In this document: positions 20,998 to 21,506 of the stretch, piece by piece
Layout of the letters: every line of letters starts with the position of its first letter
Numbering within the stretch: position 1 is the first letter of the stretch
Origin: Lachnospiraceae bacterium UBA5895
Lineage (GTDB): Bacteria; Bacillota; Clostridia; Lachnospirales; Lachnospiraceae
Reading direction: 5' to 3'
Assembly (NCBI GenBank): GCA_002431915.1
Contig: DJEP01000018.1
Span: 1 to 21,506 of the forward strand
DNA: 21,506 nt
Made by a program: the position numbers and the translations under genes
Notes under the pieces: generated by a model
Told to the model about the DNA's origin: nothing
Database searches by the model: none
The model's input: only the letters and a program-made list of their open reading frames with translations

Positions 20998-21506
20998 ATG
21001 AGAAAAAAGACAAAAAAACATTTATTACAGACTGGCTGTGCACTGCTGTGTACGTTCCAGCTGTTGGGCGGAGCCTTATTTCAGCCGTTGACGGTGCAGG
21101 CGGGGACCGCTCCCGGTTCCGATGTCTATATGGAAGAGTATGACAACGGCAAAGACTACACCGGATGGTATACTGTGACGGTGAAAGTCGTGGATGACGC
21201 GACCGGAGATCCTCTGGAAGGTATCTATGTGACATTGAACTCCAAGGACAAGGGAGATGCGGGACACGGACCGAACATCAACGGCATCAAAGAATATATG
21301 ACGGACAGGGATGGATTGTTGGAGTTCCGTATTTATCCCAGCCCTGTCACTTACGCAGCCATCGTGTCTGCGGGACAGAAGGGATATGCGGCACTGGAAC
21401 AGTACGTAGGAGCCATCACGAAGGACTTTAGCATCATCGAACTGCGCCTGAAGAAGGAGGATCCGACCCCGACACCTATAGTGAAGCCGACAGCATCCCC
21501 GACACC
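20998..21506 (+). CDS. Secreted Ig-like stalked surface protein (partial, runs off the window)
   Basis: The ATG at 20998 follows AGGAG at 20984-20988, 18 bases after the previous stop. The 169 codons present encode a signal peptide (KKTKKH, hydrophobic core, probable cleavage after L-T-V-Q-A at ~36). A domain with V-T-V-K-V-V-D-D-A-T-G-D-P-L-E-G-I-Y-V-T-L follows; this is the opening of a carboxypeptidase-regulatory or CnaB-like beta sandwich, with D-R-D-G-L-L-E-F as its second landmark. A Thr/Pro-rich linker (P-T-P-T-P) begins where the sequence ends. It is likely another surface component of the same operon. Whether it carries a cell-wall anchor or a WxL-like domain at its C-terminus cannot be seen. 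Confidence 0.8.
   Translation, partial: MRKKTKKHLLQTGCALLCTFQLLGGALFQPLTVQAGTAPGSDVYMEEYDNGKDYTGWYTVTVKVVDDATGDPLEGIYVTLNSKDKGDAGHGPNINGIKEYMTDRDGLLEFRIYPSPVTYAAIVSAGQKGYAALEQYVGAITKDFSIIELRLKKEDPTPTPIVKPTASPT

Noticed and set aside
20993..21001. ATG at 20993 as start of the last gene
   Set aside because: It runs into TGA after two codons; the ATG at 20998 opens the long frame and has a suitably spaced AGGAG.

Overview
The window looks like a chromosomal segment of a gut-type Clostridia, most likely Lachnospiraceae. The reasons are the DUF1667-GlpK pair, strong AGGAGG-type ribosome binding sites, moderate GC with pockets of low GC, and the style of the large surface proteins. All supported genes lie on the + strand.

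Left part (1-7567), carbon metabolism. It starts with the end of a glycerol / glycerol-3-phosphate cluster: a DUF1667 iron-sulfur-type small protein, then glycerol kinase GlpK. A MarR-family regulator with its own promoter and terminator follows. Next is a compact sugar regulon: a LacI-family repressor, a GT4-type glycosyltransferase and a GH65 glycoside phosphorylase. An 18-bp palindrome lies over the -35 element of the repressor promoter, and a near-identical copy lies over the promoter of the GT4-GH65 pair, so the repressor's target sites can be read from the sequence. A strong 20-bp-stem terminator closes this block.

Middle part (7568-9646), signalling. A promoter and a 5' leader, with a hairpin covering the ribosome binding site, precede a small PepSY-like ORF and a complete EAL-domain c-di-GMP phosphodiesterase. 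The remains of a methyl-accepting chemotaxis receptor follow, with a frameshift and large internal deletions.

Right part (9702 to the window end), a surface-structure operon. It encodes a giant secreted adhesin of about 2,580 residues, three paralogous single-pass membrane proteins with extracytoplasmic beta domains, two small paralogous secreted proteins, and the start of another secreted protein with a Thr/Pro-rich stalk. There is no sortase (LPxTG) signal on any complete protein. The C-terminal ~145 residues of the adhesin resemble the two small secreted proteins: a V-x-VP-[LM] start, then a P...I/V-x-N-x-[ST]/G core, then a closing FR-[IVL] strand. My reading is a WxL-like, non-covalent surface assembly in which the small proteins are free-standing copies of the adhesin's C-terminal domain and the three membrane proteins are the anchors. 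This is an inference from sequence patterns, and it is the main candidate for an undescribed system here.

The adhesin is also a mosaic. It has in-frame 36-bp and 9-bp tandem repeats in a Thr/Glu/Pro stalk, and an ~800-bp internal block of about 35% GC set in sequence of about 55-60% GC, which suggests module exchange.
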